This document shows, in pieces, positions 37,237 through 45,871 of a DNA stretch of 64,000 nt. Under the pieces are notes generated by a model that saw nothing but the letters and a program-made list of their open reading frames with translations, made no database searches and was not told where the DNA came from. The stretch comes from Cyanobium sp. CZS25K (GTDB lineage Bacteria; Cyanobacteriota; Cyanobacteriia; PCC-6307; Cyanobiaceae), in the NCBI GenBank assembly GCA_030373325.1, contig JAUCZB010000005.1, positions 62,001-126,000 of the forward strand. The letters are read 5' to 3'. Each line of letters opens with the position of its first letter. Position 1 is the first letter of the stretch. Position numbers and translations under genes: made by a program.

Positions 37237-39114
37237 ATGACCGGTGCGGCCGATACCCAGGCGGCCATCGAGCAGCCTCGCGAGGACGGACTGTTCTCGT
37301 CCAACGCCACCACCGAGGACGGCGCCGCCGAACCTGACCTTGCCGAAGCCATCGCTTCCGCTGACCCGGAGGCGGGTCTGGACGCCGGCCCGGACAACGA
37401 AGCTCCCGAGCAGGAAAAGGCCCTTCCCGTCAGCGCCTTCGCCGCCTTCGGCCTGCGCCAGGAACTGCTCGACGGCCTGGCGGCCATCGGATTCGAGGAA
37501 CCCTCCCCGATCCAGAAAGCCGCCATTCCCGAGCTGATGCTCGGCCGCGACCTGGTGGGTCAGGCCCAGACCGGCACCGGCAAGACGGCGGCCTTCGGCC
37601 TGCCCCTGCTGCAGCGCCTCGATCCCGGCCAGCGCACCCCCCAGGTGCTGGTGCTCACCCCCACCCGCGAACTGGCGATGCAGGTGGCGGAGGCCTTCAA
37701 CAGCTATGCGGCCTGCATGAAGGGCGTCAAGGTGCTGCCGATCTACGGCGGCGCCGATTTCCGTGACCAGATCCAGCACCTGCGCCGTGGCGTGCAGATC
37801 GTGGTGGGCACCCCCGGCCGGGTGATGGATCACATGCGGCAGGGCACCCTCGATCTCTCCGGTCTGCGCAGCCTGGTGCTGGACGAGGCCGATGAGATGC
37901 TCCGCATGGGCTTCATCGACGATGTCAAGTGGGTGCTCGAGCAGCTCCCCGCCGAGCGTCAGGTGGTGCTGTTCTCCGCCACCATGCCCTCGGAGATCCG
38001 CCGCATCTCCCAGAACCACCTCAAGGACCCGGCCGAGGTCACCATTCGCCAGAAGGCCGCCGACGGCCGTCGCATCCGCCAGCGGCACCTGGTGGTGAAC
38101 GGGCCCCAGAAGCTCGAAGCCCTCGAACGGGTGCTGGAAGCCGAGGGCAGCGAGGGAGTGATCATCTTCGCCCGCACCAAGGCCATCACCCTCACGGTGG
38201 CCGAGTCCCTCGAGCAGCACGGCTACGACGTGGCGGTGCTCAACGGCGACGTGCCCCAGACCCAGCGGGAGCGCACGATCGAGCGTCTGCGCGATGGCCG
38301 CGTCAACGTGCTGGTGGCCACCGACGTTGCGGCCAGGGGCCTCGATGTCGACCGCATCGGCCTCGTCATCAACTACGACATCCCCTTTGACGGCGAGGCC
38401 TACGTGCACCGCATCGGCCGCACCGGACGGGCGGGCCGCAGCGGTGAGGCGATCCTGTTCCTCACACCGCGGGAACGGCGCTTCCTCGGCGGGCTGGAGC
38501 GGGCCGTGAACCAGCCGATCGAAGTGATGGAGGTTCCCGGCAACGCCAGCATCAACCAGCACCGCCTCGACCGGCTGCGCCAGAAACTCACCACCACCCT
38601 GCAGCAACCGGTCTGCAATCCGGAGGAGCGGGCCCTGCTGGCCGAGATCCTGCAACGGGTGGCCCAGGAGCAGTCCTGCAGCCCCGACCAGCTGGCCCTG
38701 GCCGCCCTGGAACTCGGGCTGGGCGGCAAACCCCTGCTGCTGCAAGGCGAAGAGCGCTGGGGTCAGTCCCGTTCCGGCACCCCTACCAGGGACCGTGATC
38801 GGGATCGGGAGCGGGGCGGGGAGCGCCGGCCGTTCAACGATCGCCACCAGGAACGCAGCGAAGACGGCCCCGAAGACAACATGGAGCGATTCCGCATCGA
38901 GGTGGGCTGGCGGGATCGGGTCAAGCCCGGCAACATTGTTGGCGCCATTGCCAACGAATCCGGCCTCGCCGGTCGGTCGATCGGGAAAATCCGCATCTTC
39001 GATGCCCACAGCACCGTCGACCTTCCCAAGGGCATGCCGGACGATGTCTTCGCCGACCTTCGTCGCCTTCGGGTGATGAACAAGGAACTTCAGATTTCCC
39101 GTCTGGGCTCCTGA
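37237..39114 (+). CDS. DEAD-box RNA helicase with DbpA-type RNA-binding domain (DeaD/CsdA-like)
   Basis: About 625 residues. An acidic N-terminal tail is followed by the DEAD core: Q motif FEEPSPIQKAAI, Walker A AQTGTGKTAAF, PTRELAMQV, VLDEADEML, FSATMPSEI and HRIGRTGRAGR. A basic/Arg-Asp-rich tract follows (about residues 515-545), and the C-terminus is a DbpA-like RRM (FRIEVGWRDRVKPGNIVGAI). The start is uncertain: the frame is open from an ATG at 37144, and a GTG at 37210 is another option. Such helicases aid cold- or redox-dependent RNA unfolding. Confidence 0.9.
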   Translation: MTGAADTQAAIEQPREDGLFSSNATTEDGAAEPDLAEAIASADPEAGLDAGPDNEAPEQEKALPVSAFAAFGLRQELLDGLAAIGFEEPSPIQKAAIPELMLGRDLVGQAQTGTGKTAAFGLPLLQRLDPGQRTPQVLVLTPTRELAMQVAEAFNSYAACMKGVKVLPIYGGADFRDQIQHLRRGVQIVVGTPGRVMDHMRQGTLDLSGLRSLVLDEADEMLRMGFIDDVKWVLEQLPAERQVVLFSATMPSEIRRISQNHLKDPAEVTIRQKAADGRRIRQRHLVVNGPQKLEALERVLEAEGSEGVIIFARTKAITLTVAESLEQHGYDVAVLNGDVPQTQRERTIERLRDGRVNVLVATDVAARGLDVDRIGLVINYDIPFDGEAYVHRIGRTGRAGRSGEAILFLTPRERRFLGGLERAVNQPIEVMEVPGNASINQHRLDRLRQKLTTTLQQPVCNPEERALLAEILQRVAQEQSCSPDQLALAALELGLGGKPLLLQGEERWGQSRSGTPTRDRDRDRERGGERRPFNDRHQERSEDGPEDNMERFRIEVGWRDRVKPGNIVGAIANESGLAGRSIGKIRIFDAHSTVDLPKGMPDDVFADLRRLRVMNKELQISRLGS

Positions 39115-39146
39115 TTCCCTCCCCGGCGCACCCAACGCTCCCTCCC

Positions 39147-39470
39147 ATGCCACGCCAGCATCGGCCCCATCTGCGCCCCTCCCGATTCCTGCCAGGACCG
39201 CTCGGGCTGATCCTCAGCCTCGTGGCCCTGGCGACTGTCGGGGGCCTGGAGCGCAGGGCGGAGGCGGCCTCCGGCCCCATCCTCGAGGTGGTGCGCTCCA
39301 TCTGCCTCTCCGCCTTCGAGACGGAACTGGCCCAGTCCGGCAAGACAGCACCTGACGGCATGGCCCATTTCGCCTGCAACTGTGTGGCCGATCGCATCTC
39401 CAGCGGGAGCAGCATCGCCTCGGCCCGCAGCAGCTGCCGGGCCGCCACCACCCAGCGCTACCCGATCTGA
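39147..39470 (+). CDS. Small exported hypothetical protein with Cys pair
   Basis: A 107-residue protein with a signal-like start (LGLILSLVALATVGGLERR, cleavage near AEAASG). The mature part carries Cys residues in SICLSAFE, HFACNCVADRI and SSCRAAT, which suggests disulfides in the periplasm. No family is recognised. Its last codons and stop lie inside a perfect 12-bp hairpin. It follows the helicase gene by 32 bases. Confidence 0.6.
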   Translation: MPRQHRPHLRPSRFLPGPLGLILSLVALATVGGLERRAEAASGPILEVVRSICLSAFETELAQSGKTAPDGMAHFACNCVADRISSGSSIASARSSCRAATTQRYPI

Positions 39471-39481
39471 TCGGGTAGCGC
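39455..39481. terminator. Perfect 12-bp inverted repeat (bidirectional terminator candidate)
   Basis: GCGCTACCCGAT, then CTG, then ATCGGGTAGCGC: a perfect stem of 12 with a 3-base loop. It covers the stop of the 39147-39470 gene and lies between two convergent genes. It has no T-tract, so it is a strong hairpin rather than a classic intrinsic terminator. Confidence 0.7.
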
Positions 39482-39510
39482 CCCAGTCATCGTCCAGGTG
39501 AACAGAGCCC

Positions 39511-39714
39511 TCAGGCGCACATGCGGGTGACCTCCTCAGAGGCCATCATCTGGAGCTCGCTGACCGTGAGCTGCTCCACGGCGGAGATCAGGTTCATCTG
39601 GACATCGTGACTCTCGTTCGCCACAAGAACCTGGAGCAGGTCGAACAGATCCTGGGAACCGAGCTCTCCATCCTCACGCCAGGCGAGGCTCCACGGAACA
39701 GGGGCCATTTTCAT
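39511..39714 (-). CDS. Small hypothetical protein, helical
   Basis: A 67-residue protein from the ATG at 39714 (MKMAPVPWSLAWREDGELGS). It is followed by helices (DLFDLLQVLVANESHDVQMNL, VEQLTVSELQMMASEEVTRM). An upstream ATG at 39819 would add 35 basic residues that look less protein-like. No family is recognised. It converges on the hairpin and is divergent from the RNA-binding protein gene. The amphipathic pattern suggests a small folded protein, perhaps specific to picocyanobacteria. Confidence 0.55.
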   Translation of the reverse strand: MKMAPVPWSLAWREDGELGSQDLFDLLQVLVANESHDVQMNLISAVEQLTVSELQMMASEEVTRMCA

Positions 39715-39994
39715 GGGATCAACTGGATCAGGGTTTGCTGACAATGGAGCGACCTGCCCGGGGAGGTCAGAAATTTTTGTTTTCCTTCGCATCTGCTTCA
39801 AACTTCTCCATGGGTGCACGGGCCACGGTTGTAGGCTTCGAAGAGTTCCATGCCGCTCTGGCTCCCTTCGGCACGCATCGCCGGCTCAGGCCCACCAGAA
39901 CCGGACCCTCCCCTGGGAACGTTCTGAGCTCCATGCCGCCTGCATCCCCTGGGATTCCCGACACCGGAGGAATCCGTTCCAGCTTTTTCATTGA

Positions 39995-40417
39995 ATGACC
40001 ATCTACGTCGGCAACCTCTCGTTCCAGGCCGAACGCGAGGACCTTCTCGATCTCTTCGGCCAGTACGGGGAGGTCCGTCAGTGCAGCCTTCCCCTCGACC
40101 GTGAGACCGGCCGTAAGCGCGGCTTCGCCTTCATCGAACTCGCCGACGATGCCTCCGAGCAGAAGGCCATTGACGACCTTCAGGACGTCGAGTGGATGGG
40201 CCGGATGATCCGCGTCAACAAGGCCACACCCCGTGAAGGCGGCGGTGGTGGTGGCGGTGGACGCACCGGTGGGGGCAGCTACGGCGGCGGTGGCGGCCGC
40301 TCCGGTGGCGGCGGCGGCTACGGCGGCGGTGGTGGCCGCTCCGGTGGCGGTGGCGGCTACGGCGGTGGTGGTGGTGGTGGTGGTGGCTACGGCGGCGGCG
40401 GCGGCAATCGCTGGTGA
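39995..40417 (+). CDS. RRM glycine-rich RNA-binding protein
   Basis: A 140-residue protein. RNP2 is IYVGNL and RNP1 is RKRGFAFIEL, in a single RRM (residues 1-80). It is followed by a long Gly/Ser/Tyr/Arg-rich tail of repeated GGGGYGGGGGRSG type. These are the cyanobacterial cold-induced Rbp proteins, thought to act as RNA chaperones or in mRNA localisation. A 280-base non-coding stretch lies before it, which may be a leader acting in cold regulation. The stop overlaps the ABC transporter GTG start. Confidence 0.93.
   Translation: MTIYVGNLSFQAEREDLLDLFGQYGEVRQCSLPLDRETGRKRGFAFIELADDASEQKAIDDLQDVEWMGRMIRVNKATPREGGGGGGGGRTGGGSYGGGGGRSGGGGGYGGGGGRSGGGGGYGGGGGGGGGYGGGGGNRW
40239..40411 (+). repeat. 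Gly-rich tandem repeat inside the RNA-binding protein gene
   Basis: Repeated codons for GGGGYGGGGGRSG units (GGC/GGT runs with TAC and CGC-TCC). Part of a unit of about 40 bases recurs at least twice. It explains the low-complexity DNA; slippage could change the tail length between strains. Confidence 0.8.
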
Positions 40418-42243
40418 ACCCGGCGGCGGCCATGGCCGTTGAGGGCGCGGGCGCGCCAACCTCGTCAACTCCAGGCCTCCGGCGTCTGCTGCGCAGCCTG
40501 CGGCCCCACCGCGGGCTGGTCTGGCTGGCCGGCACCTGCTCCGTTCTCAACAAACTCTTCGACCTGGCGCCACCGGTGCTCATCGGCCTGGCGGTCGATG
40601 TGGTGGTCCAGCAGCGCACCTCCTGGCTGGCCGGGCTCGGTTTCACCACCGTGCCGGGCCAGCTCGGCGTGCTGGCAGTGCTCTCGTTCCTGATCTGGAG
40701 CGCCGAATCCCTCTTCGAGTACCTCTACGCCCTGCTCTGGCGGCGCCTGGCCCAGACCGTGCAGCACGAGCTGCGCATCGAGGCCTACGACCATCTCCAG
40801 CACCTGGAAATGGGATTTTTCGAAGCCGGCAGCAGCGGACGCCTGCTCACGGTTCTCAACGACGACATCAACCAGCTGGAGCGCTTCCTCGACCAGGGAG
40901 CCAACGAGATCCTGCAGCTCATCACCACCGTGCTGGCGGTGGGAGGCGCCATGCTGGTGCTCTCCCCGGCTGTGGCGGGCGTCTCCTTCCTGCCGATTCC
41001 GTTGATCCTCTGGGGGTCCCTCCGCTTTCAACGGCGCCTGGCCCCCCGCTACCGGGAGGTGCGCGAACGGGCCGGTGACCTGGCCAGCCTCCTGAGCAAC
41101 AATCTCGGCGGCATGCTCACCATCAAGAGCTACGCCGCCGAGGAATGGGAGAAGCAACGGCTCATCGACCAGAGCCAGGCCTACCGCGCCAGCAACGGCC
41201 GGGCCATCCGCCTGTCGGCCGCCTTCATCCCCCTGATCCGCTTCGCCATCCTCTTTGCCTTCATCGCCATCCTGGTGATCGGCGGACTGCAGGCCTGGAG
41301 CGGCGCCATCGCCATCGGCACCTACAGCTTTCTGGTCTTCATCACCCAGCGGTTGCTCTGGCCTCTCACCACCCTCGGCCGCACCCTCGACGACTACCAG
41401 CGGGCCATGGCCTCCACCCACAGGGTCATGGATCTGCTGGACACCCCCATCGCCATCCCCAGCGGCAGCCGGCCGCTGCCCCTCGCCGCCGTCCGCGGTC
41501 ATATCCGCTTCGAGCGGGTCGACTTCGCCTACGCCGGCCGCGAAAGGCTTCTCGAAAACTTCCATCTGGAGGTCCCCGCCGGCGCCACCCTGGGCATCGT
41601 CGGGTCCACCGGCTCCGGCAAGAGCACGATCGTCAAGCTGCTGCTGCGGCTCTATGCCATCCAGGCGGGCCGGATCCTGCTGGACGGGGTGGCGATCGAG
41701 GAGTTGTCCCTGCAGGACCTGCGCCGGGCCATCGGCCTGGTGAGCCAGGAGGTGTTCCTCTTCCACGGCACCGTGGCTGAGAACATCGCCTACGGCAGCT
41801 TCGGCGCCAGCCCCGCCGCCATTGAAAGGGCCGCCGGCCTGGCCGAGGCGGCCGGATTCATCCACGACCTGCCCCAGGGTTACGACACCGTTGTGGGCGA
41901 GCGGGGGCTGCGCCTCTCCGGGGGCCAGCGGCAGCGCATCGCCCTGGCACGGGCGATCCTCAAGGATCCACCGCTGCTGGTGCTGGATGAGGCCACCGCC
42001 GCCGTCGACAACGAAACCGAAGCGGCGATCCAACGCTCCCTCGAGCGGATCACCGCCGCACGCACCACCCTGGTGATCGCCCACCGGTTGAGCACGGTGC
42101 GCCACGCCGACCGCATCGTGGTGATGGAACGGGGACGAATCGTCGAGAGCGGCAGGCACGACGACCTGCTGGCGAGGAACGGGACCTACGCCACGCTCTG
42201 GCGGGTCCAGACGGGGCTGAGGCCGGAGGAAGCTCTGCGCTGA
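40414..42243 (+). CDS. ABC transporter, fused permease-ATPase (exporter type)
   Basis: A 609-residue half-transporter. Six helices (residues 30-330) are followed by the nucleotide-binding domain: Walker A GSTGSGKST, signature LSGGQRQRIALARAIL, Walker B LLVLDEATAAVD and H-loop IAHRLSTV. This is the MsbA/multidrug or lipid exporter layout. The GTG start overlaps the Rbp stop by 4 bases. The substrate is unknown. No adjacent partner subunit is seen, so it is likely a homodimer. Confidence 0.9.
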   Translation: MNPAAAMAVEGAGAPTSSTPGLRRLLRSLRPHRGLVWLAGTCSVLNKLFDLAPPVLIGLAVDVVVQQRTSWLAGLGFTTVPGQLGVLAVLSFLIWSAESLFEYLYALLWRRLAQTVQHELRIEAYDHLQHLEMGFFEAGSSGRLLTVLNDDINQLERFLDQGANEILQLITTVLAVGGAMLVLSPAVAGVSFLPIPLILWGSLRFQRRLAPRYREVRERAGDLASLLSNNLGGMLTIKSYAAEEWEKQRLIDQSQAYRASNGRAIRLSAAFIPLIRFAILFAFIAILVIGGLQAWSGAIAIGTYSFLVFITQRLLWPLTTLGRTLDDYQRAMASTHRVMDLLDTPIAIPSGSRPLPLAAVRGHIRFERVDFAYAGRERLLENFHLEVPAGATLGIVGSTGSGKSTIVKLLLRLYAIQAGRILLDGVAIEELSLQDLRRAIGLVSQEVFLFHGTVAENIAYGSFGASPAAIERAAGLAEAAGFIHDLPQGYDTVVGERGLRLSGGQRQRIALARAILKDPPLLVLDEATAAVDNETEAAIQRSLERITAARTTLVIAHRLSTVRHADRIVVMERGRIVESGRHDDLLARNGTYATLWRVQTGLRPEEALR

Positions 42244-42267
42244 ACCCAGGGGCTTAGCTTGGATTCA

Positions 42268-43200
42268 ATGAAGATTTCCCAGCCCAGGTCGTCGCGTCGG
42301 CGCGCCCCCGTCCTGATCGCCGTGGCCTGCGGCCTTGGAGCCGGCCTGCTGCTGGCGGGGCCCCTGGCCCAGCTGCTCTCGGCAACGTCCACCGCCGAGG
42401 GCGGCACTTCGCTCATCAACCCCTTCGCCGCCTGGAGCGGCGGCATGGGCCGTCAGGATGTGCTGATCCTCGGCACCGATGTGGGCGGCGGCAACACCGA
42501 CGTGATCGCCACCCTGCGCATCGATGGGAACCGCACCAGCATCACCCAGATACCACGGGACACCTACATCGAGGCCGAGAGTTTCGGTCCGGTCAAGATC
42601 AACGCCCTCTACAGCCTGGGCGGGATCGAAGCGCTGAAGGGGGAGATCTCCCGGCGGCTCGGCCGCCCCATTCAGCACCATCTGGTCGTCAATCTCTCCT
42701 CCATCCGCCAGATGGCCGACGTGCTCGGGGGGATCGAAGTGGACGTGCCCAGACGCATGCTCTACGTCGACCGGAGCCAGGGGCTGTCGATTGATCTGCA
42801 ACCCGGAATTCAGACCCTGCGCGGCAAGGATCTGGAGGGTTTCCTGCGCTTCCGTCACGACGAGACCGGCGACCTCGGCCGCATGGACCGGCAGCAACTG
42901 GCCCTGAAGTCCCTCTTCCGCAAGCTCACCCGGCCCGAATACCTGGTCCGGCTTCCGGCCCTGATGATGGCCGCCCGCAAGGACATCAAGACCGACCTCG
43001 GGCCGATGGAACTCGGCGGCCTGGTCACGGCCATGGGCAGCACCCAGCTCGACACCCAACGGCTGGACGGCCGCCCGTTCTTTAAAGACGGCATCAGCTA
43101 CTGGGACGCCCTCTGGCCGACCCCGGAAGGCGACCTCCTGGAAACCGACAGCAATGGTCAGGCCAACGCTACGAACGCTCGTCACCGCTTCCTTTTCTGA
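42268..43200 (+). CDS. LytR-CpsA-Psr (LCP) family protein
   Basis: A 310-residue protein with one N-terminal transmembrane helix (VLIAVACGLGAGLLLAGPL). The LCP domain includes DVLILGTDVGGGNTDVIATLRI, QIPRDTYIE (key Arg), VKINALYS and DLGRMDRQQLAL. LCP proteins attach wall polymers or modify lipid-linked glycans; in cyanobacteria some affect cell-envelope polymers. The ATG at 42268 follows a short leader after the ABC gene. The 3' end overlaps the convergent mgtC gene by about 32 bases. Confidence 0.9.
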   Translation: MKISQPRSSRRRAPVLIAVACGLGAGLLLAGPLAQLLSATSTAEGGTSLINPFAAWSGGMGRQDVLILGTDVGGGNTDVIATLRIDGNRTSITQIPRDTYIEAESFGPVKINALYSLGGIEALKGEISRRLGRPIQHHLVVNLSSIRQMADVLGGIEVDVPRRMLYVDRSQGLSIDLQPGIQTLRGKDLEGFLRFRHDETGDLGRMDRQQLALKSLFRKLTRPEYLVRLPALMMAARKDIKTDLGPMELGGLVTAMGSTQLDTQRLDGRPFFKDGISYWDALWPTPEGDLLETDSNGQANATNARHRFLF

Positions 43201-43675
43201 CATCCCCAGCCGGCGGAGGGGGAGGAGCTTCCTCGGCACCGGAGGGAATGTGGCCGTTGCGGTCGGAAAGGGTGACCAGGGCCAGACCAAGGGCCATCAG
43301 GACCGGCACCGGACTCGAGACGGCCACCGTGACACCAAGGGCGGCCGTGAACCAGATCGAAGCGGCACTGCTCAGACCCCGCACCTCCGGGATTCCGTGC
43401 TTGGGCCGGACCGGAGGCACCAGGATCTCCCCGGCCCCCAGGAATCCGACACCCGTCGCCACCCCCTGGATCACGCGGCTGCGGGCCTGGGGATCGGCGC
43501 CTGCGGCCAGGACCATCAGGCAGGCACTCATCCCCACCAGCACATGCACCCGTAGCCGGTTGGGATGGGTGCGGCTGCCGTGGTGAGCCCGGTTGATGCC
43601 CACGGCCAACCCGCACAGCACCGCCATCCCCAGCCGCAGCAGGGCCTCCAGATCCGGGGTCAGGGAGAAAACCAT
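43169..43675 (-). CDS. MgtC/SapB family membrane protein
   Basis: A 168-residue protein with an N-terminal MgtC region (LLRLGMAVLCGLAVGINRA, VATGVGFLGAGEIL, GLSSAASIWFTAALGV) and four or five predicted helices. The C-terminus is a Pro/Asp-rich tail. MgtC proteins support growth in low Mg2+ and affect ATP synthase in pathogens. The ATG at 43675 gives the usual start; a longer frame to 43855 has an Arg-rich, non-conserved part that translates the 21-bp repeats. It is divergent from the FUSC operon. Confidence 0.88.
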   Translation of the reverse strand: MVFSLTPDLEALLRLGMAVLCGLAVGINRAHHGSRTHPNRLRVHVLVGMSACLMVLAAGADPQARSRVIQGVATGVGFLGAGEILVPPVRPKHGIPEVRGLSSAASIWFTAALGVTVAVSSPVPVLMALGLALVTLSDRNGHIPSGAEEAPPPPPAGDVRKGSGDERS

Positions 43676-43709
43676 GGTGGCCCGCGGCACGGCAAGGGGT
43701 GCCCAACCC

Positions 43710-43751
43710 TGACGCATCCGCGAACAGCCGTGGCGCATCCGCAAACAGCCG
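43710..43751. repeat. 21-bp tandem repeat in a divergent promoter region
   Basis: Two head-to-tail copies of TGRCGCATCCGCRAACAGCCG (43710-43730 and 43731-43751), 19 of 21 bases identical, lie between the divergent mgtC (start 43675) and FUSC (start 43758). The second copy ends 6 bases before the FUSC ATG. A two-site binding motif for a regulator is plausible; its spacing of 21 bp is two helical turns. Confidence 0.6.
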
Positions 43752-43757
43752 GGGACC

Positions 43758-44771
43758 ATGAACCTCCATAGGCTCCTGCCTGCCGACTCCCGGAGATCCG
43801 TGCGATCCGCCTTGCTACGCAACAGCCTCAGGCTCGGGGTGGCCGCCTTCCTCACCGCCTCCCTGTCGCTCTGGTTCGAGCGGATCGCCTACGTGTGGTA
43901 CCCGATGCTGGCCGTGGTCACGGTCATGGAGGACGGTGACGATCTCAGCCTGCAGGCCGCCAGGGTGAGGGTCTTCGGCACCATCACCGGAGGGCTGGTG
44001 ACCTTCCTGGTGCACACCTTGCTGTCGGGATGGCAGGGGGTGCTGGTGTCCCTGCTGGTGATGCTGCCCCTGCTGCGCTGGCTGGGCTGGCAGTCAGCCG
44101 CCGGGACCGCGACGCTGGTCAGCCTCATGTTCCTGATGATTCCGAGCCACGTGGCCCTGAACTGGGACTACGTCTTCAACCGCACGCTCGATACGTCCGT
44201 CGGCTGCGTGATCGCCATTCTGGTGGGCCTGCTGTTCTGGCCCCGGCGGGGATTCGATCGGCTGCTGCAACTGGAAAACGGCCTGCGCCACGGGTATGTC
44301 GCGCAGCTGGAGCGTCAGCGGCTCTGGCTCGAGGGCCGTGGGGAACGGCCCCTCCCCCTGCTCCCATCAAGGCTCAGCCACGACCTCATCGCCATGGAAC
44401 AACTGGTGGCCCAGGAGCGCCGAGGACCCCACGCTGAGCGGCTGCAGCGGCAGCACTGGTCCCAGCGGCTGCAGCTGTGGGCGTCCGTCCAGCACCACTG
44501 GGTGCAGTGGGAGGGGCTGCTGGGTGGTCTTCCCGACCCTCCCGCAGCACCGGACGCCCAAGGGGGCAGCGATCCGTTGCGAACGAGCGTGGCGCGCATG
44601 GCCACCCAGCTCCAGGGGGGCACCCTCCCGGCCCTGGCCAGGGACCCCCTGCCATGGCAGACCCTGGCCCGGCAACGCTCGCTGCCGCTGCTGCCCCTGC
44701 TGGCCCTGGCCGAGGAGCAGTACCCCCTGATGGCGAGCCTTCGCAGCCTGAGCCTGGTGGCCCGATGCTGA
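43758..44771 (+). CDS. FUSC-like exporter protein, first part
   Basis: A 337-residue membrane protein. It has six hydrophobic segments in the first half (LGVAAFLTASLSLWF, WYPMLAVVTVM, ITGGLVTFLVHTLL, VLVSLLVMLPLL, SVGCVIAILVGLLFWP). A long hydrophilic helical domain (about 170-335) follows. It fits the fusaric-acid-resistance-like (FUSC/PET) family that exports aromatic acids. Its stop overlaps the next gene's start. Such proteins are often longer and self-contained; two adjacent halves are unusual. Confidence 0.8.
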   Translation: MNLHRLLPADSRRSVRSALLRNSLRLGVAAFLTASLSLWFERIAYVWYPMLAVVTVMEDGDDLSLQAARVRVFGTITGGLVTFLVHTLLSGWQGVLVSLLVMLPLLRWLGWQSAAGTATLVSLMFLMIPSHVALNWDYVFNRTLDTSVGCVIAILVGLLFWPRRGFDRLLQLENGLRHGYVAQLERQRLWLEGRGERPLPLLPSRLSHDLIAMEQLVAQERRGPHAERLQRQHWSQRLQLWASVQHHWVQWEGLLGGLPDPPAAPDAQGGSDPLRTSVARMATQLQGGTLPALARDPLPWQTLARQRSLPLLPLLALAEEQYPLMASLRSLSLVARC

Positions 44772-45847
44772 TCCGCCGCTCGGAGCTGCGCCTTGCCCTG
44801 ACCGCCGGGCTGATGAACGGCTTCGGCGCCATTGCCCCGGTTCCCTTCGGCTTCTACGCCCCGATGGCGGTGCTGGTCGTCTGCACCGGCACCTACGGGG
44901 GGTCCATCGCCCTGGGCCGTCAGCGGCTGCTGGGGTCCGTGGTGGGGGCGCTGGTGCTGCTCGCGTCCTTCAGCGGCCTCGGCCATCTGCCCATCCCCCT
45001 GGGGCTGGGCCTCTCCCTGGTCGCGATGCGGCTGCTGGGGGGGGCGCTGGGGCTGGAGGTGGGGTACAAGGTGGGCAGCAACATCATCGTGATGGGCTGG
45101 CTGGTCCATGACGGCGACCTGGGCCTCTGGGCCCCGTTGCGCCTGTTCTGGACGGTGGCGGGCATCCTCGTGGCCCTGCTGAGCCTGCGGCTCTTCTGGC
45201 CCGACCTGGCCGTGGAAGGCAACCGGCAACGGCTGCGCCGGCTGCTGGCCGACCTCGGCGCCGGCCTCGTGGCTCAGGCCGAACGGATCGAAGCCCCGGC
45301 CGCCCCGGCTCACCCGGGAACCCTGGGGGCCGCCGAGCGGCTGGATCTCCAGAGCGCGCAACGCTTGCGGCGTCAGCTGGTGGTCCTGCGCGACATGATG
45401 CCGGCCGTGGCGGATGAGCTGGGCAACAACCCCACCAGCCATGCCACCTACCGGTTGTTCCAGCTCCTGAACGGGGCCTGCTCCCAGCTGATCGGCGTGT
45501 TCGACGGGCTGCGGCTGCTCGACCACACCCCGTCCGATCGGGGCCCGCTGGAGGGAATCCATGCCGCCCAGGCCGAACTGCTGCGGACCGTGGCCGGACG
45601 ACTGGAGCAATGGAACCGGTGCCTGCAGGTGCCAAACCGCCACCGGCCAGCCCCACCGGCTTCCGCCCTGACACCTCCAGCCCGCTGGGGGGACCTGGAG
45701 CGCTGGCTGCACGATCCGGACCTGGATGGTTTCGATCTTCCCCTGCTGCAGCGCAATGCCAGCCGTCTGATGCTCTGCGGCCAGGCCCTGCGCAGCATCG
45801 AGGAGGCGGAGCATCGCTGGCACGCCCTGGGGGAGGCCAGCGGTTGA
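44765..45847 (+). CDS. FUSC-like exporter protein, second part
   Basis: A 360-residue protein with six hydrophobic stretches in the first 150 residues (ALTAGLMNGFGAIAPVPF, MAVLVVCTGTY, LLGSVVGALVLLASF, VGSNIIVMGWLVHD, FWTVAGILVALLSLRLFWP). It then has an amphipathic helical cytoplasmic part. It overlaps the preceding gene by 7 bases. It is another FUSC-type half. Together the pair could form a 12-helix exporter. An adaptor protein of HlyD type is not in the operon. Confidence 0.8.
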   Translation: MLIRRSELRLALTAGLMNGFGAIAPVPFGFYAPMAVLVVCTGTYGGSIALGRQRLLGSVVGALVLLASFSGLGHLPIPLGLGLSLVAMRLLGGALGLEVGYKVGSNIIVMGWLVHDGDLGLWAPLRLFWTVAGILVALLSLRLFWPDLAVEGNRQRLRRLLADLGAGLVAQAERIEAPAAPAHPGTLGAAERLDLQSAQRLRRQLVVLRDMMPAVADELGNNPTSHATYRLFQLLNGACSQLIGVFDGLRLLDHTPSDRGPLEGIHAAQAELLRTVAGRLEQWNRCLQVPNRHRPAPPASALTPPARWGDLERWLHDPDLDGFDLPLLQRNASRLMLCGQALRSIEEAEHRWHALGEASG

Positions 45848-45871
45848 CATATGGGAGGACCGCGCTGCTCC

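Noticed and set aside
39735..39998. 87-residue plus-strand frame before the RNA-binding protein
   Set aside because: No recognisable protein pattern and it overlaps the next gene's start; more likely a leader.
40239..40411. Possible CRISPR-like or repeat array
   Set aside because: The repeats are codon repeats of a Gly-rich tail with no spacers; no CRISPR or cas gene was found anywhere in the window.
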